This document shows positions 1 through 8,178 of a DNA stretch of 64,000 bases, in pieces. The translations under genes were made by a program, and so were the position numbers. The notes under the pieces were generated by a model. It was given only the letters and a program-made list of their open reading frames with translations. It was not told the DNA's origin and ran no database searches. The first letter of the stretch is position 1; each line of letters starts with the position of its first letter. This DNA is from Gemmatimonadaceae bacterium (GTDB lineage Bacteria; Gemmatimonadota; Gemmatimonadetes; Gemmatimonadales; Gemmatimonadaceae): positions 1 to 64,000 of the forward strand of contig JANYHT010000010.1 of NCBI GenBank assembly GCA_025358925.1, read 5' to 3'.

Positions 1-1024
1 CGCGCACTGCAGTACCAGCGCAATCCTGACACTCATCGTCCACGAGGAGCAACACGTCTCGGTCGTACGGCAGCAACCATCCAGCCCATGTGTTGAAACT
101 GCCGTTGAGCGGAATGTTGATCGTTCCCGGGACGTGCCCCAGCGCGAAGTTTGCGGCGGGTCGAATGTCCACCACCAACTGACCGGCATCGAGCACGCGA
201 GCGAGCGATGACGCATCGGCATGTTCGGGCTGCGGAAATGCGCCGAGCACGCGCGGGCCTTCCTTATTAATTCGCTTCATCTGCGCGAAGTATTTTGGTG
301 GCTCTGGCTGCCCGTCGAGAACGGTACGCACAAACTCGTCTTCATCAAGCGTGGCCACACCCCAATTCGCCACTTTTTCATATCCTACCGTGGATGACGA
401 AATCGCACCAAGCGCTTTGCCGCACGCGGAACCAGCACCATGCCCCGGCCACACTTGCAGATGATCGGGAAGCGCGCGAAAACGACGCAGTGATGCGAAG
501 AGCGTTCGGGCCGCTGCTTTCATCGTGCCCACATGGCCCGCTGCTTTTTCCAAAAGGTCCGGCCGCCCCACGTCTCCCACAAAAACGAAGTCGCCGGTGA
601 GAATTCCCCACGGCCCCGAGTCCGCGGGTGTATCCGTAACAATGAAACTGATGTGCTCGGGCGTATGTCCCGGCGTGTGCAATACGTCGAGTCGGATGTT
701 GCCGATCATGACGTGATCACCGTCCTTCAACAATCGCGCGCCATCCGCAGCAGCGAATGCGTACTTCCATTCGACGTCGCCTTCATCCGACAGTAACAGC
801 GTGGCGCCAGTTCGTGCGGCGAGTTCACGAGCACCGCTGACAAAGTCCGCGTGAATGTGCGTCTCGGTTACTTGCGTGATTCGTAATCCTTCTTTCGCCG
901 CCGTCTCGATGTATTGCGCGACGTCACGGTTCGGATCAACCACAATAGCTTCGCCGGTACGTTGGCAGCCAACCATGTAGCTCGCTTGCGCGAGCGGCTT
1001 GTCATAGAACCGCTGGAAGAACAT
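1..1024 (-). CDS. MBL-fold hydrolase with rhodanese domain (persulfide dioxygenase-like), partial
   Basis: An open frame runs on the minus strand from ATG at 1024 (MFFQRFYDK) off the left edge, so the C-terminus is missing. The N-terminal metallo-beta-lactamase domain has the THIHADF metal motif, HTPGHTPEH and a later GHGAGS. The C-terminal part has a rhodanese-like stretch (VVDIRPAANFALGHVPGTI). This MBL plus rhodanese order is typical of the persulfide dioxygenase/CstB-like group, which act on glutathione persulfide or other persulfides in the cytoplasm. It overlaps by 23 bases the end of the upstream TSUP exporter gene, a common partner in sulfur handling, so the two are probably co-transcribed. 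The rhodanese active-site Cys may be near or beyond the edge: a DDECQDCAG segment is visible at the very end. Confidence 0.9.
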   Translation of the reverse strand, partial: MFFQRFYDKPLAQASYMVGCQRTGEAIVVDPNRDVAQYIETAAKEGLRITQVTETHIHADFVSGARELAARTGATLLLSDEGDVEWKYAFAAADGARLLKDGDHVMIGNIRLDVLHTPGHTPEHISFIVTDTPADSGPWGILTGDFVFVGDVGRPDLLEKAAGHVGTMKAAARTLFASLRRFRALPDHLQVWPGHGAGSACGKALGAISSSTVGYEKVANWGVATLDEDEFVRTVLDGQPEPPKYFAQMKRINKEGPRVLGAFPQPEHADASSLARVLDAGQLVVDIRPAANFALGHVPGTINIPLNGSFNTWAGWLLPYDRDVLLLVDDECQDCAGTAVR

Positions 1025-1853
1025 CGGAGTGACCTCGGGAGACGCGTTCAGGAATCGCGCGGACTGCGCTTTGGCGGACTGCGCTTTGGCGCAATGCGCC
1101 TAGATTTTTGACAAGCACAAAGACGGCCAACACCAACAGAAAGACAGCGAACGCCCGCTTGAGCGCTGCTTGGGGGACACGCGCTGTGAGGGCGGTTCCG
1201 ACGAGTGCACCCGCTACTGCAATCGCGGTGAATACACTCAGAAAGCCCCAGTCAAATTGCACGGTGCCGAGATATCCGACGAAACCCGACGCCGAGTTCA
1301 TGGCGATGACGAGCAGCGATGTGCCAACGGCTTGGCGCATCGGCACGCGTGCGAGAATGACCAACGCCGGCACCACAAGAAAGCCGCCGCCAATTCCGAC
1401 GATGCCGGTCAGCACGCCAACCGCGAGCGCCGCGGGAGCGAGTTTCGCAAAACGTCGACTGAACGACGTCGCGTCGGCTTCATCGGTGTTTTCGGAAAGT
1501 CGGTTCCCTCGGAGCATCGACACGGCAGCACCGAGCATCACGACTGCGAGCAACGTGAGCTGCACGCCGCCGCTTAAGAAGACGGAAAGTTTTGCGCCGG
1601 CAAACGATCCCACCATCGCGACGAGACCAAACATGATCGCGGTTTGAATGCGTACGTTGCCCAACTTCCAATGAACGCCGGCGCTAATGAGGCTGGTGAC
1701 ACCGACAACGGGCAGGCTCATGGCGATGGCCGTTTTCGCTGGGAAGCCGAGCACGTAGACGAGGACGGGGACGGTGAGGATTGAGCCGCCGCCGCCGAGT
1801 AAGCCGAGCGTGAGCCCGATGAGGGCGGCGAGCGCGAAGCCGAGGAGGATCAC
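1002..1853 (-). CDS. TSUP-family (TauE/SafE) sulfur-compound exporter
   Basis: This is a hydrophobic protein of about 280 residues with glycine-rich first helix (GLLGGGGSILTVP) and a matching second-half motif (GIVGIGGGFLVVPAL), the two repeat signatures of the TSUP/TauE-SafE family. Members export sulfite or other sulfur anions across the inner membrane. The frame is open back to an ATG at 1979, but the family normally begins just before the first helix, so I prefer GTG at 1853; TTG at 1898 is an alternative. An inverted copy of the upstream repeat motif lies at 1899-1908, which also argues for a start below that point. The C-terminus carries a duplicated RQSAV from a 15-base tandem repeat. 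It is followed by the overlapping MBL-rhodanese gene. Confidence 0.87.
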   Translation of the reverse strand: MILLGFALAALIGLTLGLLGGGGSILTVPVLVYVLGFPAKTAIAMSLPVVGVTSLISAGVHWKLGNVRIQTAIMFGLVAMVGSFAGAKLSVFLSGGVQLTLLAVVMLGAAVSMLRGNRLSENTDEADATSFSRRFAKLAPAALAVGVLTGIVGIGGGFLVVPALVILARVPMRQAVGTSLLVIAMNSASGFVGYLGTVQFDWGFLSVFTAIAVAGALVGTALTARVPQAALKRAFAVFLLVLAVFVLVKNLGALRQSAVRQSAVRAIPERVSRGHSDVLPAVL

Positions 1854-1898
1854 CAGTGCCGCCGTGGGTGAGGTGCGCAAGATTACAACACTATTCAA

Positions 1899-2072
1899 CG
1901 AAATGGTAGAGTAATACGGTATAGTGTGATCCGCAACTGTGAAGTTGGGGTGAATTACCAGGTGGTGAGGTCGGTACAAACTGCCGACTTCACCTTAGCG
2001 TACTACCATTACGCACAATTCTATGCTACCATTACGCAGCGCTTAACGATACCATTTCGCGTGAACCGCGAC
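1899..2072. promoter_or_regulatory. Iteron-like operator region: three 23-base direct repeats and one inverted copy
   Basis: Three units begin at 2004, 2027 and 2050, exactly 23 bases apart, with conserved heads TACCATTACGCA, TACCATTACGCA and TACCATTTCGCG. A reverse-complement copy (CGAAATGGTA) lies at 1899-1908. The repeats lie between the TSUP gene and the DUF4143 ATPase gene, which are transcribed away from each other. Spacing of about two helical turns suits cooperative binding of a regulator on one DNA face. The regulator is unknown. Confidence 0.55.
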
Positions 2073-2095
2073 AAGCGTCCTCATCTCACCTGTCG

Positions 2096-3439
2096 ATGTC
2101 CTTGCCACCACACTCCAACGTTGGGCGACCGTACACGCCACGCGTCATTGACGACGAGCTTGACCGTCTGCTGGCGGGGCTGGGTGCCGTATCCCTCGAA
2201 GGTGCCAAAGCCGTCGGGAAGACGGCCACCGCCATGCGACGCGCGGCCCGCACCATGCGCTTGGACCGGCCCGCGGTAGCCCAAGTCGTCAGCGCCGACC
2301 CCGACGAGGCGGTGCGACCACCGTATCCCGTATTCTTCGACGAGTGGCAGCATGTTCCAGCCATCTGGGACGCAGTTCGGCGCCGAGTCGACGACGATCC
2401 AATACCGGGCCTCGCGATCTTGGCTGGGTCAGCGGCACCGCCCGTAAGCGCGCCCCCCACCCACACGGGAGCCGGCCGAATCGTGACGCGTCGCATGCGT
2501 CCCCTCACTGTCAGCGAACGACTTGAGGCCGACGGTTTTCCAGCGAACTCCCGGGACACTGTCTGCGTCAGCACACTGCTCAAACCAGGAGCGCGGCCAT
2601 CGCTGCACGGAGACTCCCCGTGGACGCTTGCGGCGTACGCCCGCGCGATCGTCGCCTCGGGCTTCCCCGCCATTCGGACCCTCTCCCCTGCGCTTCGTGA
2701 CGCGCAACTCTCGGGCTACGTGCACCACCTCACGACGCGCGACGTGCAAGAGGCTAACGGCGCTGCCGCGAATCCGGCGGCCGTACGGCGCTGGTTGCTG
2801 GCCTTCGCCGCCGCGACGAGCACCACGACCTCACTTGAGAAGCTCCGAAACCTCGCGACCGCAGGTGACGACATCCGGCCAGCCAAGACCACAGCGTTGC
2901 GGTACCGCGATGCGCTCGAACGTCTGTTTGTCTACGATCCCGTTCCCGGGTGGAAGCCCGGAGGCACGGCGCTCAGCCGACTCGGCGAAGCACCGAAAAT
3001 CCATCTCGTCGACCCCGGTCTCAGCGCGCATCTCTTAGGTGTCGACGAAGAAGCACTTATGGACGGCGTCTCCACCTCGCTTGTAGATGCCGTCCCAGCG
3101 GTGCGGGACGGAGGACTTTTCGGCGCGTTATTCGAGTCACTGGTTGCACAATCGATGCGCACGTATGCGCAGGCGTCCGATGTCGAGCATTTGCACGTCC
3201 GCACACACGGCGGCGAACATGAAATCGACGGTCTGCTCGTTCGTCGTGACCAGCGGTGTGTCGCCTACGAAGTCAAACTCGCCGGGACAATAAACGACCG
3301 CGATGTACGTCATCTACATTGGCTGCGGGAGCGACTCGGCGATCAGTTGTTGGACGCCATCGTTGTGCATTCGGGCCCGGCCGCATACCGACGTGATGAC
3401 GGGATCGGCGTCGTACCGGCCGCGATGCTGGTGCCTTGA
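2096..3439 (+). CDS. AAA_14/DUF4143-type ATP-binding protein
   Basis: This 447-residue protein has a P-loop at residues 36-43 (GAKAVGKT), a Walker B-like segment (VFFDEWQ) around residue 80 and a sensor-like ILAGSA. The C-terminal half carries the DUF4143 domain, ending in a restriction-endonuclease-like fold signature (EIDGLLVRRD followed by VAYEVKLAG). Proteins of this type are common stand-alone genes in bacteria and archaea and have no firmly established role; links to defence or mobile DNA have been suggested. It sits alone between the iteron region and a terminator plus tRNA-Cys. The GLLGAxE-like region (FGALFESLVAQS) is intact, so it appears functional. Confidence 0.85.
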   Translation: MSLPPHSNVGRPYTPRVIDDELDRLLAGLGAVSLEGAKAVGKTATAMRRAARTMRLDRPAVAQVVSADPDEAVRPPYPVFFDEWQHVPAIWDAVRRRVDDDPIPGLAILAGSAAPPVSAPPTHTGAGRIVTRRMRPLTVSERLEADGFPANSRDTVCVSTLLKPGARPSLHGDSPWTLAAYARAIVASGFPAIRTLSPALRDAQLSGYVHHLTTRDVQEANGAAANPAAVRRWLLAFAAATSTTTSLEKLRNLATAGDDIRPAKTTALRYRDALERLFVYDPVPGWKPGGTALSRLGEAPKIHLVDPGLSAHLLGVDEEALMDGVSTSLVDAVPAVRDGGLFGALFESLVAQSMRTYAQASDVEHLHVRTHGGEHEIDGLLVRRDQRCVAYEVKLAGTINDRDVRHLHWLRERLGDQLLDAIVVHSGPAAYRRDDGIGVVPAAMLVP

Positions 3440-3457
3440 GCGGCAAGTGACGACGCG

Positions 3458-3489
3458 AAAAAGCCGCCCCACATTCGGAGCGGCTTTTT
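3458..3489. terminator. Bidirectional rho-independent terminator
   Basis: A 10-base perfect stem (AAAAAGCCGC paired with GCGGCTTTTT) closes a 12-base loop. The A-run on one side and T-run on the other make it usable from both strands. It separates the ATPase gene from the minus-strand tRNA-Cys. Confidence 0.85.
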
Positions 3490-3497
3490 GACATCAG

Positions 3498-3568
3498 AGG
3501 CGCCGGTCGGAATCGAACCGACGGTGAGAGATTTGCAGTCTCCTGCCTTACCACTTGGCTACGGCGCC
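3498..3568 (-). tRNA. tRNA-Cys (GCA anticodon)
   Basis: On the minus strand the 7-base acceptor arm GGCGCCG pairs with CGGCGCC. The T arm contains GGTTCGATTCC, and the anticodon loop CTGCAAA gives anticodon GCA. The length is 71 bases with discriminator T, and no CCA is encoded. The short D-arm (CCAAGTGGTAAGG) is typical of tRNA-Cys. The terminator at 3458-3489 lies just downstream. Confidence 0.95.
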
Positions 3569-3699
3569 GAGATCGCGAACAGGTCATCCTTAACCACGCT
3601 CGCATTCGGAGGCGCAATCTACACGCATCCCCCACTTGGATGGTAGGACACAAAATCATTCGGCTTGACAATTAACGTTGCAACAAATACTTTTAATCC

Positions 3700-4164
3700 A
3701 TGATCGCTCCTGATGCGCGACCCGAAACTCGGAACAATGCTACGTCCGAAGCGATCCACGCCCTGCGTGCCGCAGCAGCGCATGTCGAGCACACGCTCGC
3801 CCGCACGCTCGACCCATTCGGCTTAAGCATGGCGCAATTCGCCGTCCTTCAAGTGATGGGTGAGGCTGCGGAAGAAAAGCTCGGCTGCGGAGAGATTGGT
3901 CGTCGGCTGGCCGCCCGCGCTCCAGATGTAACACGGTTGCTGGACAGGCTCGAAAGTGTTGGGTTGGTGGCGCGTAAACGCGATCAACAAGACCGACGTG
4001 TTGTCCATACGCACATCACCGCCGTTGGACTAGAGTTGCTCAACAAAGCTGTTCCGATGGTACGTGAGGCCGAAGAGCAGGCGTTAATAGATCTCGCCGT
4101 CGCCGACCGACACCACCTCGCGTCACTCCTCAAAGGCGTACAGCGCAACTGTCCCGGGAACTAA
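3700..4164 (+). CDS. MarR-family transcriptional regulator
   Basis: The protein has 154 residues with a winged-helix DNA-binding core: GEIGRRLAARAPDVTRLLDRLES is the recognition-helix region, and ARKRDQQDRRVV is the wing typical of MarR proteins. Such proteins repress nearby genes and release DNA on binding small phenolic or oxidising ligands. The nitroreductase gene begins 58 bases downstream on the same strand, so this regulator probably controls itself and that enzyme. The promoter region upstream (3600-3699) is AT-richer than the surroundings. Confidence 0.92.
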   Translation: MIAPDARPETRNNATSEAIHALRAAAAHVEHTLARTLDPFGLSMAQFAVLQVMGEAAEEKLGCGEIGRRLAARAPDVTRLLDRLESVGLVARKRDQQDRRVVHTHITAVGLELLNKAVPMVREAEEQALIDLAVADRHHLASLLKGVQRNCPGN

Positions 4165-4222
4165 AGCTTTATCTCGATAGTTGTTTCAACGACTTCCGTC
4201 TAACCAAAAGGAAAATACTAAG

Positions 4223-4879
4223 ATGATTACGTCACAGCACACGGCCGAGTTCCTGCAACACCGCGCCGGAGCATCGCCGCGCATCAGCGCCGCTGAAGCC
4301 GCGCTCGAACGTCGATCAGTCCGCAAATTCACCGATGCGCCCGTTAGCGAAGAGCTGATGGAGCAACTCCTCACGCTTGTTGGACGCGCACCGTCAGCCT
4401 ACAACGTGCAACCATGGCGCTTTGTCGTCGTGCGCGACCCGGTACTCCGTCAAGCATTACAGGGCGCCGCGTACAATCAACCGCAGGTTGGAAACGCGCC
4501 GGTGGTCATCGCGATTTACTCCGATATGGAAGACGCGCTCGCACATGTCGAAGAAATCGTGAACCCGGGGCTCGACGCCGCGAAGACGGCAGACACCGTG
4601 GCCATGTTACGTCGCACCTTTGGCGGCATGACGGACGAAGCGCGTGCCGTCTGGGGCAACGCACAAGCCAACATTGCCCTCGGCTATCTCCTGCTGCTCG
4701 CCGAGACTGAAGGCCTGGCCACGTCGCCCATGCTCGGCTTTCAACCCGATCAAGTAAAGGACATCCTCGGCATTCCAGCATCGGCAACAGTCACGGCACT
4801 GATCGCCCTCGGCTGGCCAGACGAAGAAGGGTACGCTTCACATCGTCATGACATTCAACGCGTCGCAAGCTTTCGCTAA
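4223..4879 (+). CDS. Nitroreductase-family FMN oxidoreductase
   Basis: The start chosen is ATG at 4223, preceded by AAAGGAAA, rather than the upstream 4181. The 218-residue protein has the family pattern: ALERRSVRKFTDAPV near residue 30, APSAYNVQPWRFVVV (FMN and substrate contacts) near residue 58, and a C-terminal VTALIALGWPDE. It should be a soluble FMN-dependent NAD(P)H oxidoreductase reducing nitro compounds, quinones or similar electrophiles; the natural substrate cannot be read. Pairing with MarR suggests induction by such compounds. A hairpin terminator follows. Confidence 0.9.
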   Translation: MITSQHTAEFLQHRAGASPRISAAEAALERRSVRKFTDAPVSEELMEQLLTLVGRAPSAYNVQPWRFVVVRDPVLRQALQGAAYNQPQVGNAPVVIAIYSDMEDALAHVEEIVNPGLDAAKTADTVAMLRRTFGGMTDEARAVWGNAQANIALGYLLLLAETEGLATSPMLGFQPDQVKDILGIPASATVTALIALGWPDEEGYASHRHDIQRVASFR

Positions 4880-4897
4880 ACGGCAGCCCACGGAGCA

Positions 4898-4928
4898 GAT
4901 GCTGCGGATATTTCACCGCAGCATCTTT
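4898..4928 (+). terminator. Hairpin terminator after nitroreductase gene
   Basis: A 10-base perfect stem GATGCTGCGG with CCGCAGCATC and an 8-base loop is followed by TTTCG. It ends only 6-9 bases before the ATG of the LON-domain gene, so it may also affect that gene's translation. Confidence 0.7.
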
Positions 4929-4933
4929 CGTGT

Positions 4934-5575
4934 ATGACCGCCTTTCAACTCCCGCTATTTCCGCTGGGTCTCGTACTGTTTCCCGGCGTGTCCGTACCGC
5001 TGCATCTGTTTGAGCCTCGATATCGACAATTATTGGCCGATGTTCGAGAAGCCGACGGACGTTTCGGCATCGTGTGCGGAATTCCTGGCGTCGCAGAACG
5101 TGATTTGCCTGAAGGCCGCGTTGGCTGCGTGGCCGAAATTACGCAGGTCAATATCCTGCCGGATGGGCGCGCGGACATTGTCGTGGTCGGACGCGAGTGC
5201 TTTGCATTTGAGCAGATGGTGGAAGACGATGCGCCCTATCACGTTGCCGTCGTTGCTCCGCTGGAAGATGAACACGACGTTGCGCCAATGATGCTCATTG
5301 TGTCGGCCGACGATGTCGCGACGCGATTCACGCGCGTCGTCAACGCCGTTCGCACCATTAATGACGACGCGCGTCCGATGCCCACGTTGCCCGACGACCC
5401 CGCGCAACTCGCCTACGTGATCGCGGCGATGATTGATCTGGATCTTGCTGAACAACAGGCATTACTGAGCGAGCGATCGCCCGCCATTCGACTCACTCGC
5501 GTTGATGCCGTGCTACGGCGCGTACTACCCGATCTCGAGATTCAATCGGCGATGCGTCAGGCGCGCGCAGACTGA
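4934..5575 (+). CDS. LON peptidase substrate-binding-domain protein
   Basis: A 213-residue protein matches the stand-alone LON N-terminal (PF02190-type) family: LPLFPLGLVLFPGVSVPLH then FEPRYRQLLADV and GRFGIV at the start. There is no AAA ATPase or serine-lysine protease domain, so it is not Lon itself. These proteins are widespread in bacteria and are thought to bind unfolded peptides; their function is unproven. It starts just past the nitroreductase terminator and stops 7 bases before the convergent ABC permease gene. Confidence 0.88.
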   Translation: MTAFQLPLFPLGLVLFPGVSVPLHLFEPRYRQLLADVREADGRFGIVCGIPGVAERDLPEGRVGCVAEITQVNILPDGRADIVVVGRECFAFEQMVEDDAPYHVAVVAPLEDEHDVAPMMLIVSADDVATRFTRVVNAVRTINDDARPMPTLPDDPAQLAYVIAAMIDLDLAEQQALLSERSPAIRLTRVDAVLRRVLPDLEIQSAMRQARAD

Positions 5576-5582
5576 CACTTAC

Positions 5583-6368
5583 TCACGTCCCAACGCGCGA
5601 CATCCTCGGCTGATGCAACCGTTGCGCACCGACGAGTACGGCCATGACGAACACAATCGCCGCACCACTCAGTGACACTGCAACGGACGGTCCGGGAATC
5701 ACAACCTTGTCAGTGACTTGCAGGAGTCGATTGGCTACAACCAACATCCACTGCCGCACACTGAGATAGTGAATGGCGGGGAATGTTGTACTGAGCACAC
5801 CTTCCCAGATGAGCACGTACAAAAGGCCGGCCACCAGCGAACGGCGCGTCATCAGCGAGAGCGCAGTGAACAAGGCCGCGTATGACGCACCACCGAATGC
5901 TGTAGCCAATGCGAACGCACGCGTCACGCCCTGCGGGTCACTCATGCCGGTCGCGATTTTGCCGGTGCCCCACACTGCGAACGCCGAGAGCAACGCCGTA
6001 CCAACGGACGCAAAGGCGACGCGGACGAACGTGATCCACCAACGCGGTGTCGTCGTGGTCACGAGGTAAAGCAGCGTGCCATCATCCGCTTCAGCACTGA
6101 ACGCACTCGTGCCCAATAGCAGTGCAATCACCGGTGTTGCTAACGCACAGACCAACTGATCGTAGCGTTGCATCAAGAACGGCACAGGATCGCCTGACAA
6201 CGCACCACGCGACGCGAACACCAGCGCAAACAGCATCGGGAGAAATACCAGCGCCAGCATCGCCAACAACAACACCGGTGTCATCGTGCGCGCCCACGAC
6301 ATGCGCAAGAGCACCAGCGCCGAACGCCAGAGCGAGACACGACCGAGCACAATCGGAGGGACAGTCAT
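5583..6368 (-). CDS. ABC-2-type transporter permease
   Basis: The 261-residue protein has about six hydrophobic segments and the ABC-2 layout, including the early ALVFASRGALSGDPVPF and SAEADDGTLLYLVTTTTPR, the gate region of multi-copper or antibiotic ABC-2 exporters. It is the last gene of a four-gene operon: its ATG at 6368 overlaps the TGA of the ATPase gene (ATGA). It should form the membrane part of the second ABC unit with the 6365-7297 ATPase. The substrate is unknown. Confidence 0.85.
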   Translation of the reverse strand: MTVPPIVLGRVSLWRSALVLLRMSWARTMTPVLLLAMLALVFLPMLFALVFASRGALSGDPVPFLMQRYDQLVCALATPVIALLLGTSAFSAEADDGTLLYLVTTTTPRWWITFVRVAFASVGTALLSAFAVWGTGKIATGMSDPQGVTRAFALATAFGGASYAALFTALSLMTRRSLVAGLLYVLIWEGVLSTTFPAIHYLSVRQWMLVVANRLLQVTDKVVIPGPSVAVSLSGAAIVFVMAVLVGAQRLHQPRMSRVGT

Positions 6369-7297
6369 CGCTCCACCAAATAGGCAAACACATGTTCGAG
6401 TGATTCATCTTGCGCTTCAATTTCGTACACCGTGAGCGCATGCTGTTGCGCGGCGGGTGCTAATGCGCGCGCCAACGCGGCGTAGTCGGTTGTGCGGACG
6501 AACACGCCGTCTTTCGCAACTTCGACGCCAAGCACGTCAAGCCGTTGCACCAACGCCGCGGCCAACGTGCGATCATCACTGGTACGCACGCGCACTGTGT
6601 GCGGGCGATCGGTCATCAACCGACGTAGCGTGCGATAATCGCCCGTCGCCGCAAGGCGTCCAGCAAGCATGACAAGAATCCGCGACGCAACGCCCTCAAT
6701 CTCCTCAAGAATGTGTGAACTGAGCAGCACCGCTGTGCCGTCCGCGGCGCGCGCCTCCAGCAACCGCATCATGTGGACGCGTTGTCGCGGATCGAGGCCG
6801 TTAAACGGTTCATCAAGCAACACCAACGTTGGTTCGTGCACCAACGCGGCGGCGAGTTTTGCGCGTTGTCGCATGCCCTTGCTAAAGCCATCCACGCGAC
6901 GATCGGCCACCGTGTCGAGCTCGACCAACGTGAGCGCGCGATTCACGGCCGTGCGAATATCGCGCACCCCAAGCATCGTCGCCCGCGCGGTGACAAATGC
7001 GCGCGCGGTGAGCATCCCTGGCAAAGCTTCACGCTCGGGGACCAGCGCGACCCGCGCATAGATCGACGGATGTTGAGCAGGTGCTTCGCCGTACACGAGC
7101 ACGCGACCATTGGCCGGCGTGAGAAGTCCAGCGGCCAGTTGCAACAGTGTACTCTTACCCGCACCGTTTGGGCCGAGGAGCCCGGTAATTCCGGCACCAA
7201 CGGTGCAGGAGATGTCGTTTACCGCCACAACGTCGCCGTACCATTGCGAGACGTGATCGAACACCAGCGGCATGATCGTTACGGTTGGTTCGCTCAT
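6365..7297 (-). CDS. ABC transporter ATP-binding protein
   Basis: The start is ATG at 7297 (MSEPTVTIMPLVFDHV), because it overlaps the upstream permease stop as ATGA; the longer frame to 7321 would intrude into that gene. Walker A is GPNGAGKST, the signature is GFSKGMRQR, and Walker B is LVLLDEP. About 310 residues with a C-terminal extension typical of ABC-2 ATPases. It should energise the permease encoded just downstream (5583-6368). Both overlaps are four-base ATGA, implying translational coupling and equal dosage. Confidence 0.9.
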   Translation of the reverse strand: MSEPTVTIMPLVFDHVSQWYGDVVAVNDISCTVGAGITGLLGPNGAGKSTLLQLAAGLLTPANGRVLVYGEAPAQHPSIYARVALVPEREALPGMLTARAFVTARATMLGVRDIRTAVNRALTLVELDTVADRRVDGFSKGMRQRAKLAAALVHEPTLVLLDEPFNGLDPRQRVHMMRLLEARAADGTAVLLSSHILEEIEGVASRILVMLAGRLAATGDYRTLRRLMTDRPHTVRVRTSDDRTLAAALVQRLDVLGVEVAKDGVFVRTTDYAALARALAPAAQQHALTVYEIEAQDESLEHVFAYLVER

Positions 7298-8178
7298 GCC
7301 GTTACCGTGCGGATACGCCATTGCGTGACCGCCGCACCAACCAGTCCGAGTGCCAGTTCAAGCGCGACGTAGACACGCACCGGCGCAGGCGGATTAAGCT
7401 CGAGGCCGCGCGTTTTTTCGTCGAATAAAATGAGTACCAACGTGCGCAGCGCGCGAATGGGATCGACGAGTTCCGCAACGCGCGGCTCAACGCCGGCCAG
7501 ATCATCGAGGCCGGTAGCAATCGCGGCGGCGACGAGAAACGCGCCGATGATAGCTGCGGTGGCGAATGCGCGTCGTGGCGTCCACGAGGCCAAAGCCGCG
7601 CCAACTCCGCTCAACATGGCGGCCGTGAGGGTCGCAATCGCTAGCATCGGCCAAATACGCGCGCCCATTTTCTCGAACGTCGCGATGGGATCGACGGCCA
7701 TGCCAATCTCGCCCACGTAGATGATGAGCAACGGCAAGAACGCGACAATGAACATCGCCGTAAACAACGCGAGCACGCGCGCGGAAGCGTATGACGTGCG
7801 TGAGACGGCTCGCGTAAGCAGGAGTGGCAGCACATGATGTTGTTGATCACGACTGAATAACTCTGGCGCTTGTGCCGCCACGAACAAGACAAACATGAGA
7901 AGTTGACCACCAATGAGCACGCCGTACTGAATGGGCGACGCGCCTTTGGTCAACGACAGGGCCAGCAGCATCGCCATCGTTGGCAACAGCGTAATGAGCA
8001 TCACGAACACCGGTACGATCTTCGCCTTTGCACTGCGGCCGAGTCCAAACATCGACCGAAGTCCCTGCCAGTATAGCGCGCGCCAGGCGCCAACAGCGCC
8101 AATGCGTGGCCCTTCGTAGCGGCGATAGCCCAGATCGTGAATGGCCGTGTCGTCGACAGTGTGCACGGGGTCGCTCAT
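7294..8178 (-). CDS. ABC-2-type transporter permease
   Basis: A 294-residue multi-span membrane protein (about six helices) with DLGYRRYEGPRIG near the N-terminus, a segment often seen in ABC-2 permeases paired with NosF-like ATPases. ATG at 8178 overlaps the ATPase stop (ATGA), and its own TGA overlaps the next ATPase start. It is the partner of the 8175-9044 ATPase. The operon therefore carries two ATPase-permease pairs in alternating order, either two exporters or one heteromeric complex. Confidence 0.87.
   Translation of the reverse strand: MSDPVHTVDDTAIHDLGYRRYEGPRIGAVGAWRALYWQGLRSMFGLGRSAKAKIVPVFVMLITLLPTMAMLLALSLTKGASPIQYGVLIGGQLLMFVLFVAAQAPELFSRDQQHHVLPLLLTRAVSRTSYASARVLALFTAMFIVAFLPLLIIYVGEIGMAVDPIATFEKMGARIWPMLAIATLTAAMLSGVGAALASWTPRRAFATAAIIGAFLVAAAIATGLDDLAGVEPRVAELVDPIRALRTLVLILFDEKTRGLELNPPAPVRVYVALELALGLVGAAVTQWRIRTVTA

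Noticed and set aside
2086-2673. Long minus-strand frame opposite the DUF4143 gene
   Set aside because: It is a GC-driven shadow with an unusual Arg/Ser/Ala composition and no family.
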